Of a stretch of DNA of 64,000 nt, positions 41,344 to 50,486 are shown piece by piece. The notes below the pieces were generated by a model. It was given only the letters and a program-made list of their open reading frames with translations. It was not told the DNA's origin and ran no database searches. A program made the translations under genes and the position numbers. Each line of letters opens with the position of its first letter. Within the stretch, counting starts at the first letter, position 1. This DNA is from SHZI01 sp964417725 (lineage in GTDB: Bacteria > Pseudomonadota > Gammaproteobacteria > Steroidobacterales > GCA-2729495), in assembly GCA_964417725.1 (NCBI GenBank), contig CAYQIV010000010.1, positions 1-64,000 on the forward strand, read 5' to 3'.

Positions 41344-42663
41344 ATGGGAACGTCGGGATCGTCCGGTGAGGCAGGGGTCTTCGGCAGCACCGGCGGGCGC
41401 GGCTGGTGCCCGGTGGCCCTGCCGTGGTTCGGTTTCATCGGCGGGCACCATCCGCTCGACGACCTCCGCCGTCTCGTCTACCGCATCGAGGCGCAGCGTC
41501 ACCGGTCTCGCCTGCGCCGCGGCCTGCGCCTTGTCCGCTACATGCTGACATGGCCCGTGCTCGCGGCCCGCAACGCCTGGCGCGCGGTACGGCGCTGGGG
41601 CGCCGCCGTCCACGCCCACGGCGGCGTGCCGCGCTGGCAGCAGTTCCTGCGGCTCTACTGGCTCGGCCTGCGCTGGAACATCCTGCCCGAAACCAGCTAT
41701 GCGTTCCGCCTCCACGAGCCGCGCCGTTTTCGTCGGGCGCCCGACTTCCTCCAGGAGTTCGAAGGCATCCGCCTCTTTGAACACCTCCACGATCCCGCCC
41801 TGCGACAGTCATTGCACTGCAAGCACACGTTCTACCGCACCTGCCGCCGTCATGCCCTGCCGACCCCGCCGGTGCTGGCGGTGATCGGCCCCGGCGGGCG
41901 GGTGCAGTGGGAGGAAGGCCATGGCCGGCTGCCCGCCCATGACCTGTTCGTCAAGCCGACGGACGGGAGCAGCGGACACGGCGTGCAGCGCTGGTGCCAT
42001 GATGCGGCCACGGGCTGCTGGCAACGCCACGGGTTGTCACTCGACGCCGATGCGTTGCTCGGTCACTTCGCGCGCCTGGCCGGCAACGGCCGGCTGCTGG
42101 TGCAGCCGCGGTTGCACAACGCCCGGGTCCTGCGTGGCCTGGCGCCCGTCGCCCTGGCGAGCCTGCGCGTCGTGACATGGAAGGGCCGGGACCAGGCGGC
42201 GGAAGTGTTCGGCGCATTCTTTCGCATGCCGGTCGGTGGTGCCGAAGCAGACAACTATTCCGCCGGCGGCATTGCCGCCGCGCTTTCCGCCACCGGCACC
42301 CTCGGCCCGGCCCGGCCAAAGCGCGCTGCCGGCCCTTACGACCGCCATCCGGACAGCGAGGCCGCCATCACCGGGACCGTGCTCCCCGAGTGGCAGGCGC
42401 AACTCGCCCTGGCCCGCCAGGCCCACGACACGCTGGGGTTCCGCGGCTGCGTCGGCTGGGACATCGTGCTGACCGATGACGGCCCGCTGATCGGCGAAGT
42501 CAACCCGGTGTGGGGCTTCCTGTCATGGCAGGCGAGTACCGGAGTTCCGCTGGGCGCGACAGCGCTGCCCGACATCCTTCGCCGCCTCCTCGCCGAACGC
42601 GGTGTGGCCGGATCCGGTGGAGACGCCCCTGCCGCAGGCGCCGTGGCCATGCCGATGCCCTGA
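41344..42663 (+). CDS. Sugar-transfer-associated ATP-grasp family protein
   Basis: A 439-residue protein with an ATP-grasp fold related to alpha-L-glutamate ligases and the sugar-transfer-associated group (PF14397). Features: LHCKHTFYRTCRRHALPTPP, DLFVKPTDGSSGHGVQRW (nucleotide lysine and Gly loop), SLRVVTWKG, and the Mg2+-binding GWDIVLTDDGPLIGEVNPVW. The N-terminal 120 residues are Arg-rich and helical. The group is thought to build cell-envelope or polysaccharide conjugates. ATG 41344 lies 19 bases after the lipoprotein stop; the frame is open further upstream. Confidence 0.82.
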   Translation: MGTSGSSGEAGVFGSTGGRGWCPVALPWFGFIGGHHPLDDLRRLVYRIEAQRHRSRLRRGLRLVRYMLTWPVLAARNAWRAVRRWGAAVHAHGGVPRWQQFLRLYWLGLRWNILPETSYAFRLHEPRRFRRAPDFLQEFEGIRLFEHLHDPALRQSLHCKHTFYRTCRRHALPTPPVLAVIGPGGRVQWEEGHGRLPAHDLFVKPTDGSSGHGVQRWCHDAATGCWQRHGLSLDADALLGHFARLAGNGRLLVQPRLHNARVLRGLAPVALASLRVVTWKGRDQAAEVFGAFFRMPVGGAEADNYSAGGIAAALSATGTLGPARPKRAAGPYDRHPDSEAAITGTVLPEWQAQLALARQAHDTLGFRGCVGWDIVLTDDGPLIGEVNPVWGFLSWQASTGVPLGATALPDILRRLLAERGVAGSGGDAPAAGAVAMPMP

Positions 42664-42812
42664 GGGCCCGTCTTGCGGGGCACTCGATGGCGCCGCCGGT
42701 GGACGCGCCATCTCCTGCCGTTTGCACGGAGGGGGTGCCTGTCGGCGCCCCGCAGGCCATGCCGCCCGGGGCACCACGGCCGGATGGCCCCGGTGCCCTG
42801 CCGGGCGAGGCC

Positions 42813-43931
42813 TCACGCCGCGCCGGACAGGCGCCCCGCCACCTCATCGGCCAGCGCCAGCGAGGCCGTGAGGCCCGGCGACTCGATGCCGAACAGATTG
42901 ACCAGCCCGGCGATGCCGTGGATGCGGGCATCCTGGACGACGAAATCGGCCGACGCTTCACCGGGCGCGGTGATCTTGGGCCGGATGCCGGTGTAGGACG
43001 CCTGCAGGCGCCCTGCGTCCAGCGCCGGGTACCAGCGGCGGATGGCGGTCACGAAATGCGCGCGGGATGCCGCGTTGAAGGTGTAATCCTCGCCATCGAT
43101 CCACTCGACGTCGGGGCCGAAGCGCGCCACGCCGGCCGTGTCGAGCGTGACGTGGATGCCGAGACCGGCCTGTTCGGCGACCGGATACACCAGCCGGCCG
43201 AACGGCGACCGGCCCGACAGCGTGTAGTAGTGGCCGCGCGCGAAGTAGGCGCGCGGCACCCACGCCGCATCCAGGCCTTCGATGGTGCCGGCCAGTGCCG
43301 GGGCATGGAGGCCGGCGGCATTGACGAGCATCCGGCAGTGCACGGCCGGATCCGCATCACCATCGATGAAGACCGCGAAGCCGTCATCGCCGGCGACGAT
43401 GCGCGCGACACGGCTGCGTAACGCAAGGGTGCCGCCGTGCGCCTCGATGTCGCCACGCAGGGCCAGCAGGTACTCGTGGCTCGACAGGATGCCGGTCGAC
43501 GGCGAGTAGAGCGCCGCCACGGCACGCACATCGGGCTCGAGTGCCGCCACGGCCGCGGCATCGTGCCATTCAAGGTCGTCGACGCCATTGGCCGCGGCCC
43601 GCTGTGCATACCCTTCGAGGCGGGCGACATCCGCCTCACCGGTGGCGACGATCAACTTGCCGATGCGCCGGTGGGTGATGCCGCGCGCCGCGCAATAGGC
43701 GTAGAGCTGTCGTCGGCCCGTGACGCACAACCGGGCTTTCAGCGAGCCCGGCGGGTAATAGATGCCGGCGTGGATGACCTCTGAATTGCGGCTGCTGGTG
43801 GCGGTGCCGATGGCATCGGCCGCCTCGACGACGCAGACCTCACGGCCGGCCAGGGCCAGCGCGCGGGCCACGGCCAGGCCGACCACGCCGGCGCCGACGA
43901 CGACGCAATCGAGCCGTTCGGCCGCTGTCAT
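42813..43931 (-). CDS. FAD-dependent oxidoreductase, L-2-hydroxyglutarate dehydrogenase (LhgO)-like
   Basis: A 372-residue DAO-fold flavoenzyme. FAD motif CVVVGAGVVGLAVARALA and EAADAIGTATSSRNSEVIHA, then GIYYPPGSLKARLCVTGR, SHEYLLALRGDIEAHGG and the C-terminal YTGIRPKI...DFVVQDARIHGIAGLVNLFG. These match LhgO/L2HGDH, which oxidises L-2-hydroxyglutarate to 2-oxoglutarate and passes electrons to quinone. Start ATG 43931 follows GAGGTGAGC. Divergent from the UbiD gene. Confidence 0.87.
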   Translation of the reverse strand: MTAAERLDCVVVGAGVVGLAVARALALAGREVCVVEAADAIGTATSSRNSEVIHAGIYYPPGSLKARLCVTGRRQLYAYCAARGITHRRIGKLIVATGEADVARLEGYAQRAAANGVDDLEWHDAAAVAALEPDVRAVAALYSPSTGILSSHEYLLALRGDIEAHGGTLALRSRVARIVAGDDGFAVFIDGDADPAVHCRMLVNAAGLHAPALAGTIEGLDAAWVPRAYFARGHYYTLSGRSPFGRLVYPVAEQAGLGIHVTLDTAGVARFGPDVEWIDGEDYTFNAASRAHFVTAIRRWYPALDAGRLQASYTGIRPKITAPGEASADFVVQDARIHGIAGLVNLFGIESPGLTASLALADEVAGRLSGAA

Positions 43932-44236
43932 CCGCTCACCTCGCCAGGCACGGGCCGCCCGCCACGGCCGGCCATCGGACACCGGCGCCATGACGGCACG
44001 GGCCGATGGGCGCCGCCCGGGAAAGCGGGTGCGGCGGACAAGCCATGGCGGGGGCCGGGATCATCGGTGTTCATCGGCGACATGGCGCACGGGGGCGGTG
44101 GCCTTGCGATGCGGCGATTCTACCGTGGACACCGCCTGCAGACCGGTCCGCGGTGGTCATCACGGATGCCGCAGACCCCCGCCATCGCCCGCGGTATGCT
44201 CGGCGCATCCGTCGTTCACCGGCACCGAGGGACCCC
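43932..44236. other. Divergent intergenic region between the LhgO-like and UbiD genes
   Basis: No gene. A -10-like TATGCT at 44195-44200 could serve the ubiD-type gene; no matching -35 is clear. The minus-strand promoter is not identifiable. Confidence 0.35.
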
Positions 44237-45865
44237 ATGCGCAAGACATCCGATCCGGCACCCCATGACACCCCCGCCGCCTTCGACCGCCGCGAACTGT
44301 TCGGCGCTGCCGCCGGGCTCGCCGCGCTCGGCCTCGGTCTCGGCCCCGACACGGCCCGGGCAGCCTTCGGCCGGGGCGGCAAGGCAGCGGCATGGCCCTT
44401 CGATGGCCTGCGCGACTACGTCCGCGCCATCGAGGCCGCCGGCCTGGTGATGCGGGTGCCGCGCATCGATCAGGACGCCTACGAGGCCACCGCGCTGATG
44501 TACCGGCTGATCGACGAGTACGGCATGTACGAAGCGCCGTGCATCGTCATGGAGTCGGTGCGCCAGGACGGCCGCTGGATGAATGGCCCGGTGATCACCA
44601 ACCACCAGGGGCACTGGCACACCGAAGCGCTGCTGTGGGGCCGGCCGCCGGCGCCCGGGCACGGCCGGGAGACCTACCGGCAGATGATCCAGTTCCTCTA
44701 CGGCATCATGGAAGAAAACAACGGCCGGGTGCCCACCCTGCCGGTGCGCGAACTGCCGCGCAACGAAGCGCCGGTCAAGGAGATCGTCGTCACCGGCGAC
44801 GACATCAACCTGCTCGATTTCCCCTTCATCAAGTCGAACCCGGGCGACTCGGCGCGCTACGTCAACACCGGCTCGGTGTTCACCGAGGACCCGAAGCTCG
44901 GCAAGAACTACGGCACCTACCGCTGCGAGATCAAGGGCCCGCGCGCGCTGGCCATCAACCCGGAACCCGGCCAGACCGGCTGGAAGATGCTCATGGCCGC
45001 CCGGGAACGCGGTGAGAAGACCGCGCCGGTGTCGATCGTCCTCGGCCAGGACCCGATCGCCTGGTTCATCAGCGGCTCGCTGATCTCCAAGGGCGGCGCC
45101 GACGAACTGGCCATCGCCGGCGGCCTGCGCGGCAAGGCCATCGACGTGGTGCGCTCGGAAACCAATGCGATGCTGATCCCGGCGCATGCCGAGATGGTCA
45201 TCGAGGGCGAGGTGCTGCTCGACCGCTGGGTACCGGAGGGCCCCTTCGGCGAGATGTACGGCTATCTCGGGCTGCGCAAGCAAGAGAACTTCCTGATGAA
45301 TGTCACCGCGGTCACGCACCGGCCGGACCCCTGGATCCTCAACCAGTTCACGGGCGTCAGCCGCGGCTTCTGCACCGCGCCGCTGGAAGCGTTCTCGTTC
45401 TACCGCCTGAAAAAGGCCATTCCCAATGCCGTGGCCTTCCATTCACCGGTCGAATGGACGGGCATCGGCTTTCTGAGCATCGACAAGACGGCGCCAGGCC
45501 AGGGCCTCGACGCGGGCCGCAAGCTGGCCAGGCTGGTACCGATCACCAAGGTGGCGGTGGTCGTCGACAAGGACATCGACGTCCTCGACCGCATCGAGAT
45601 GTGGCACACGGTCGGCTCGCGCTGGCAGCCATACCCGGCCGGCGAGATCATCCGCGAGGCACGCGGCATGCCGCTCGACCCGAGTTCACCGAACCGGCCG
45701 ATGAGCAGCAAGATGGTCATCGACGCGACGAAACAATGGCCCGAAGAAGGCGGCCCGGCCATCTACCCGGCGCGCAACCGCGACCTGCTCGCCTCGCTGG
45801 CTCCGGAATCCTTCGCGCGGGTCGAACGCAACTGGGCGCGCTACCTGCGCGGCTGGCGCCGCTGA
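44237..45865 (+). CDS. UbiD family decarboxylase with Tat-like signal
   Basis: A 542-residue member of the UbiD (prenylated-FMN decarboxylase) family: LVMRVPRIDQDAYEATALMY, DFPFIKSNPGDSARYVNTGS, GTYRCEIKGPRALAINPEPG, RSETNAMLIPAHAEMVIEGE with the catalytic acidic network (EGPFGEMYGYLG). Unusually, residues 18-46 look like a twin-arginine export signal: FDRRELFGAAAGLAALGLGL followed by a PDTARA cleavage-like site. Start ATG 44237 after GAGGGACC. UbiD enzymes carry out reversible (de)carboxylation of aromatic or alpha,beta-unsaturated acids; the prFMN synthase UbiX is not in the window. Confidence 0.9.
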   Translation: MRKTSDPAPHDTPAAFDRRELFGAAAGLAALGLGLGPDTARAAFGRGGKAAAWPFDGLRDYVRAIEAAGLVMRVPRIDQDAYEATALMYRLIDEYGMYEAPCIVMESVRQDGRWMNGPVITNHQGHWHTEALLWGRPPAPGHGRETYRQMIQFLYGIMEENNGRVPTLPVRELPRNEAPVKEIVVTGDDINLLDFPFIKSNPGDSARYVNTGSVFTEDPKLGKNYGTYRCEIKGPRALAINPEPGQTGWKMLMAARERGEKTAPVSIVLGQDPIAWFISGSLISKGGADELAIAGGLRGKAIDVVRSETNAMLIPAHAEMVIEGEVLLDRWVPEGPFGEMYGYLGLRKQENFLMNVTAVTHRPDPWILNQFTGVSRGFCTAPLEAFSFYRLKKAIPNAVAFHSPVEWTGIGFLSIDKTAPGQGLDAGRKLARLVPITKVAVVVDKDIDVLDRIEMWHTVGSRWQPYPAGEIIREARGMPLDPSSPNRPMSSKMVIDATKQWPEEGGPAIYPARNRDLLASLAPESFARVERNWARYLRGWRR

Positions 45866-45876
45866 CACCGCCACAC

Positions 45877-45895
45877 CCGCCCGAAACGCGGGCGG
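45877..45895. terminator. Hairpin between convergent ubiD-type and FAH genes
   Basis: CCGCCCG-AAACG-CGGGCGG, a perfect 7-bp stem filling the 30-base gap between two convergent stop codons. No T tract on either strand, so termination is plausible but unproven. Confidence 0.4.
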
Positions 45896-46744
45896 TCAGC
45901 GTTCGTCGGCGACGGGGTTGGCGAGCGTGCCGATGTCGCTGACCGTGACCTCGACGCGGTCACCGGCGGCGAGCCAGCGCGGCGGCTGGCGGGCAAAGCC
46001 GACGCCGCTCGGGGTGCCGGTGGCGATGACATCGCCGGGGTTGAGCCGGCAGAAGGTCGAGCAGTAGGCGATGATCTGCGGCACGGTGATGCACAGGTCG
46101 CTGACCGGCGCCTGTTGCATGACCTCGCCGTTGACGCGCGTCTCGAGCGTGAGACGCGACGGGTCCGGGATGTCGTCGGCGGTCACCAGCCAGGGGCCGG
46201 CGCTGCCGGTGTCGGGAAAATTCTTGCCGGGCAGGAACTGGCTGGTGTGGCGCTGGAAGTCGCGCACCGAGCCGTCCATGAACACCGTATAGCCGGCGAC
46301 GAAGGACAGCGCCTCGTCCTCGGCCACATGGCGTGCCGGGCGACCGATGACGACGGCGAGTTCGCCCTCGAAGTCGTATTGCGTCGAGGCGCGCGGGCGG
46401 CGCAGCGGTGCGCCGTGGCCGACGAGGGTGTCCGGATAGCGCATGAAGAGCGTCGGCCAGTCCGGCTGCTCACGGCCCATCTCGCGGATGTGCGCCAGAT
46501 AGTTGACGCCGACGCAGAGGATGCGCGCCGGGTCCGGCACCGGCGGCAGGAAGCGCACCGCATCGAGGGGCAACGGCGTGGCGCCGACAGTGGCCTGGGC
46601 GAGGGCCGCCAGGGCGTCCTGTGCCAGCACCGCGCGCAGGCCCGGGTAACGGTCGAGAAAATCCGCTGGTGCGGGAAGGAGGCCCGCCGCGGTGACGATG
46701 CCGTAGCCGGTGCGGCCGGCGTGCTCGAAGCTGGCGACTTTCAT
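45896..46744 (-). CDS. Fumarylacetoacetate hydrolase (FAH) family protein
   Basis: A 282-residue enzyme that hydrolyses C-C bonds in 2-oxo/1,3-diketo acids or decarboxylates/isomerises them. Core features: ILCVGVNYLAHIREMGRE, DFEGELAVVIGRPARHV (metal-binding Glu pair), GYTVFMDGSVRDFQRHTSQF, GKNFPDTGSAGPWLVTADDI and GDVIATGTPSGVGFAR. Start ATG 46744. It faces the SSADH gene divergently and the UbiD gene convergently, in a cluster suited to degrading aromatic ring-cleavage products. Confidence 0.93.
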   Translation of the reverse strand: MKVASFEHAGRTGYGIVTAAGLLPAPADFLDRYPGLRAVLAQDALAALAQATVGATPLPLDAVRFLPPVPDPARILCVGVNYLAHIREMGREQPDWPTLFMRYPDTLVGHGAPLRRPRASTQYDFEGELAVVIGRPARHVAEDEALSFVAGYTVFMDGSVRDFQRHTSQFLPGKNFPDTGSAGPWLVTADDIPDPSRLTLETRVNGEVMQQAPVSDLCITVPQIIAYCSTFCRLNPGDVIATGTPSGVGFARQPPRWLAAGDRVEVTVSDIGTLANPVADER

Positions 46745-46845
46745 GGTGCTCCTGCCGTGGTGTGGTGCGCGCGCCGGCCGCACTGGCCGTGCGGCGACCG
46801 TGCCTTATTATAGGGGCCCGATCACCCGAGCCACCGCCCCCCGCC

Positions 46846-48306
46846 ATGCTGCCCCTCAAGGACGCTTCGCTGCTGCGCCAGCAGGCCTTCATCGATGGCC
46901 GCTGGCAGGAGGCCGGCGATGGCGCGCGCTTCGAGGTCACGAACCCGGCCAGCGGTGCGCCCATCGCCCGCGTGCCGGCCTGCGGCCCCGGCGAGACGCA
47001 GGCGGCCATCGACGCGGCTGCGGCCGCGCTCGGCGAGTGGCGGGCGCGGCCGGCCGGCGAACGCGCCGCGCTGCTGCAGCGGCTCCACGCGCTGATGCTC
47101 GAGCACCAGGACGACCTCGCGGTGATCATGACCAGCGAGCAGGGCAAGCCGCTCGCCGAGGCGCGCGGCGAGATCGCCTATGCCGCCGGCTTCATCGACT
47201 GGTTCGCCGGCGAGGCGCGCCGCATCTATGGCGAAGTGATTCCCGGCCACCAGCGCGACCGGCGCATCGTCGTCCTGCGCCAGCCCATCGGCGTGGTGGC
47301 CTGCATCACGCCGTGGAATTTCCCCACGGCGATGCTTGCGCGCAAGGTCGGTCCGGCGCTCGCTGCCGGCTGTACGGTGGTATGCAAGCCGGCCTCGCAG
47401 ACACCCCTGTCGGCGCTGGCGCTGGCCGAACTCGCGGCGCGCGCCGGCCTGCCACGCGGCGTGCTCAATCTCGTCACGGGTCCGCCGGAACCGATCGGCC
47501 GCACGCTGACGGTCAGCCCGGTGGTGCGCAAGCTGAGCTTCACCGGCTCCACCGAGGTCGGCCGGCAACTGCTCGCCGACTGCGCCGCCACGGTGAAGAA
47601 GGTCTCGCTGGAACTCGGCGGCAACGCGCCGTTCATCGTCTTCGACGACGCCGACCTCGACGCCGCAGTCGAAGGCGCGCTGGCCAGCAAGTTCCGCAAT
47701 TCAGGCCAGACCTGCGTCTGCGCCAATCGCCTGCTGGTGCAGGCCGGCATCCACGACGCCTTCGCCGAACGGCTTGCCACGGCGGTTTCGCAACTGCATG
47801 TCGGCGACGGGCTGACGCCCGGCACCGAGCAGGGTCCGCTGATCGACGAGCGCGCGCTGGCGCGCGTCGAGGCCCACATCGCCGATGCCTTGGCGCTGGG
47901 TGCCACGCTGCGCACCGGCGGCCGGCGCCATGCCCGCGGCGGCACTTTCCATGAGCCGACGGTGCTGGTCGGGGTCGACGCACGCATGCGCATCGCACGC
48001 GAGGAAACCTTCGGCCCGGTGGCCGCGCTGTTCCGCTTCGACGACGAGGCGCAGGCGATCCGCATGGCCAACGACACCGAGTACGGCCTGGCGGCCTACC
48101 TGTGGACGCGCGACCTCGGCCGCAGCTGGCGCGTGGCGGAAGCACTCGAGTACGGCATGGTCGGTCTCAACACCGGGCTGATCTCCACCGAGGTCGCGCC
48201 CTTCGGCGGCATCAAGCAGTCGGGCATCGGCCGCGAGGGATCGCGCCACGGCATCGAGGAATACCTCGAAATGAAATATCTGTGCATGGCCGGCATCGAT
48301 GCATGA
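46846..48306 (+). CDS. gabD: NAD(P)-dependent succinate-semialdehyde dehydrogenase family
   Basis: A 486-residue aldehyde dehydrogenase closest to GabD/SSADH. Catalytic Glu in KVSLELGGNAPFIVF, catalytic Cys in NSGQTCVCANR, cofactor-binding ITPWNFPTAMLARKVGPAL and KPASQTPLSALAL, C-terminal EVAPFGGIKQSGIGREGSRH. Oxidises succinate semialdehyde or a related semialdehyde to the acid. ATG 46846 agrees with the family N-terminus (LRQQAFIDGRWQEA). Divergent from FAH with about 100 bases between them. Confidence 0.93.
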   Translation: MLPLKDASLLRQQAFIDGRWQEAGDGARFEVTNPASGAPIARVPACGPGETQAAIDAAAAALGEWRARPAGERAALLQRLHALMLEHQDDLAVIMTSEQGKPLAEARGEIAYAAGFIDWFAGEARRIYGEVIPGHQRDRRIVVLRQPIGVVACITPWNFPTAMLARKVGPALAAGCTVVCKPASQTPLSALALAELAARAGLPRGVLNLVTGPPEPIGRTLTVSPVVRKLSFTGSTEVGRQLLADCAATVKKVSLELGGNAPFIVFDDADLDAAVEGALASKFRNSGQTCVCANRLLVQAGIHDAFAERLATAVSQLHVGDGLTPGTEQGPLIDERALARVEAHIADALALGATLRTGGRRHARGGTFHEPTVLVGVDARMRIAREETFGPVAALFRFDDEAQAIRMANDTEYGLAAYLWTRDLGRSWRVAEALEYGMVGLNTGLISTEVAPFGGIKQSGIGREGSRHGIEEYLEMKYLCMAGIDA

Positions 48307-48345
48307 ACACCGCGCCCGGATGGCGCAACAGGGAACACTTCAGGG

Positions 48346-49713
48346 ATGAAACCAGGCATACGCAAGGCACGGCTGGCCGAAGGGCCGGTGGGCGCGGCGA
48401 TCGTCTCGATGATGATGCCGATGCTCTTCGGCATGGTCGCCATCATTCTCAACGGCCTGGCCAGCGCCTGGTTCGTGGCGCGCATCAGCACCGCACAGCT
48501 GGCGGCGATCAGCTTCACCTTCCCGGTCAGCTTCATCGTCAGTTCGGTGTCGCTGGGCCTCGGCACCGGCACGTCGGCGGTCATCTCGCAGCTCTTCGGC
48601 ACCGGCAACCGCAGCCAGATCAAACGGGTGACGCTGCACGCGATGCTGCTCAGCGTGGTCATCGGCCTGGCCGTTCTGGTCGCCGGCTATACGACCATCG
48701 ACCCGGTGTTCCGCCTGCTCGGTGCCCACGAGGAAACGCTGGCACTGATCCACCGCTACATGCGCATCTATTACTTCGGCGGCATCTTCCTCGTCGTGCC
48801 GATGGTCGCCAATGCCGTGTTGCGCGCCGCCGGCGATGCGCGCCGGCCGATGCTGATCATGGCGTCTTCTGCGCTCATCAACATCACCATCAGTCCACTG
48901 CTGATCTTCGGCCTGTTCGGCCTGCCGCGCATGGAGATCGCCGGTGCGGCGCTGTCCGGCGTGATCTCCAACGCCGTGGTGTGTGCGCTGTCGCTGTACT
49001 TCGTCGTGGCGCGGGAGAAGCTCGTCGACCTGGCCGACCCGGCGCTGGCACTCATCGGCGACTCCTGGCGCCGCATCCTGCACGTCGGCATCCCGTCGAT
49101 GACCAGCAGCCTGGTCTCGCCGCTGACCACGGCCTTCATCACCTGGCAGATCGCTTCCTTCGGCCAGGAGGCGGTGGCCGGCTTCGGCCTTGCCTCGCGT
49201 GTCGAGGCGCTGACGGTGATGGCGCTGATGGCGCTCGGTGCCGGCATGACGCCCTTCGTCGGCCAGAACATGGGTGCCGGCCACCTCGAGCGCGTCGCCG
49301 ACGGCATGCGCTGGGCATACCGCTTCTCGCTGGTCTACGGCGCCATCATGGCGCTCGTCATGCTGGTCAGCGCGCCGTGGGTGGCCGCGTTCTTCACCGA
49401 CAGCGAGACGGCACGACATGCGGCGATCCTCTACCTGCGCATCGTCTCGCTCGGATATTTCGCCCTCGGCGTCGCCATGGCCGTCAACGGTGCACTCAAC
49501 GCCATGGGCCGGCCCGTCGCCGCGATGTGGGTGTCGATGGCACGCACCGCGCTGGTCTATGCGCCGCTGGCCTTCATCCTCGGCCGGTTCATCGGCCTCG
49601 TCGGCATCTATATCGCCGCGGCCTGCGCCAGTGTGGTCGCCGGCGCGGTCGGCTGGCTGTGGTTCCGGGTGGTCATCGAGGAGAAGCGCAGCCGCCTGCG
49701 CGCTGCGGCCTGA
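48346..49713 (+). CDS. MATE family efflux transporter
   Basis: A 455-residue exporter with twelve predicted membrane helices arranged as two MatE repeats. Family positions include PMLFGMVAIILNGLASAWFV, GLGTGTSAVISQLFG, NAVLRAAGDARRPM and, in the second half, GLASRVEALTVMALMALGAG and PFVGQNMGAGHLERV. Na+- or H+-coupled export of cationic compounds; substrate unknown. ATG 48346, 39 bases after the SSADH gene, possibly co-transcribed. Confidence 0.93.
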   Translation: MKPGIRKARLAEGPVGAAIVSMMMPMLFGMVAIILNGLASAWFVARISTAQLAAISFTFPVSFIVSSVSLGLGTGTSAVISQLFGTGNRSQIKRVTLHAMLLSVVIGLAVLVAGYTTIDPVFRLLGAHEETLALIHRYMRIYYFGGIFLVVPMVANAVLRAAGDARRPMLIMASSALINITISPLLIFGLFGLPRMEIAGAALSGVISNAVVCALSLYFVVAREKLVDLADPALALIGDSWRRILHVGIPSMTSSLVSPLTTAFITWQIASFGQEAVAGFGLASRVEALTVMALMALGAGMTPFVGQNMGAGHLERVADGMRWAYRFSLVYGAIMALVMLVSAPWVAAFFTDSETARHAAILYLRIVSLGYFALGVAMAVNGALNAMGRPVAAMWVSMARTALVYAPLAFILGRFIGLVGIYIAAACASVVAGAVGWLWFRVVIEEKRSRLRAAA

Positions 49714-49777
49714 GCGGGGCCGGATCCGCGATGCAGGCCACGGAATCACTTTTCCGCCCCGGCTAGGCTGTTCCAGC

Positions 49778-50482
49778 ATGCGCCCCAACCGCCGCAACTA
49801 CTATCGCATCCTGCACGTCCAGCCCGACGCGCCCGTGGAAATCATCCGTGCCAGCTATCGCACGCTGATGCAGCGCCTCCGCGCGCACCCCGATCTCGGC
49901 GGCGACCACTGGAACGCGGCGCTGATCAACGAGGCCTATCAGGTGCTGACCCATGCCGCGCGGCGCGCCGCCTATGACCTCGAGTTCAAGGCGGTACGGC
50001 GCCGGGCCATGCCGGCCCGTGACCCGGGCGAGACCATCCACACGGCGAGCGCGCGTGCCGGCTGCTTCTTCTGCGGCGTCCAGCCCACCGGCCTGCGGCC
50101 GCTCACCGTCAACGACATGTGCAGCAACTGCCGCAGCCCGCTCTACCCTGCCGACCGGCGCAAGCTCAACCGCGACGGCATGCGCAACATCAGCCGCCTG
50201 TCGCGTCGCCACCCGCTGGTGATCTTCAGCCGCTGGCCGCAGGCCCAGGCCCATACCGGCGAGAGCCGCGACATCTCCCTGCATGGCATCCGCTTCGTCA
50301 CCGCCGAGGCACTCGCCGCCGGCGGCCTGGCCAAGATCGACAGCGACATCTGCCGCGCGGTGGCGCGCATCATCAACGTGCGCCCCAACGACGGCGGCGA
50401 CGGGCGCTGGATGGTCGGTGCGGAATTCCTCAGCGTGGTCTTCCCCAGGCCACGCGGCGCCTTCGTCTCGCAGCGGATCTAG
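49778..50482 (+). CDS. DnaJ domain - zinc ribbon - PilZ domain fusion protein
   Basis: A 234-residue protein with three parts. Residues 7-70 form a J domain (YYRILHVQPDAPVEIIRASY) with the HPD tripeptide at 37-39. Two CxxC pairs at 96-99 and 115-118 form a zinc ribbon. Residues 150-232 look PilZ-like, with RDISLHGIRF (the D/N-x-S-x-x-G element). The Arg-rich part of a c-di-GMP-binding PilZ is only partly present, so nucleotide binding is uncertain. A J domain recruits DnaK, suggesting a chaperone interaction controlled by a signal. ATG 49778. Confidence 0.8.
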   Translation: MRPNRRNYYRILHVQPDAPVEIIRASYRTLMQRLRAHPDLGGDHWNAALINEAYQVLTHAARRAAYDLEFKAVRRRAMPARDPGETIHTASARAGCFFCGVQPTGLRPLTVNDMCSNCRSPLYPADRRKLNRDGMRNISRLSRRHPLVIFSRWPQAQAHTGESRDISLHGIRFVTAEALAAGGLAKIDSDICRAVARIINVRPNDGGDGRWMVGAEFLSVVFPRPRGAFVSQRI

Positions 50483-50486
50483 GCGC

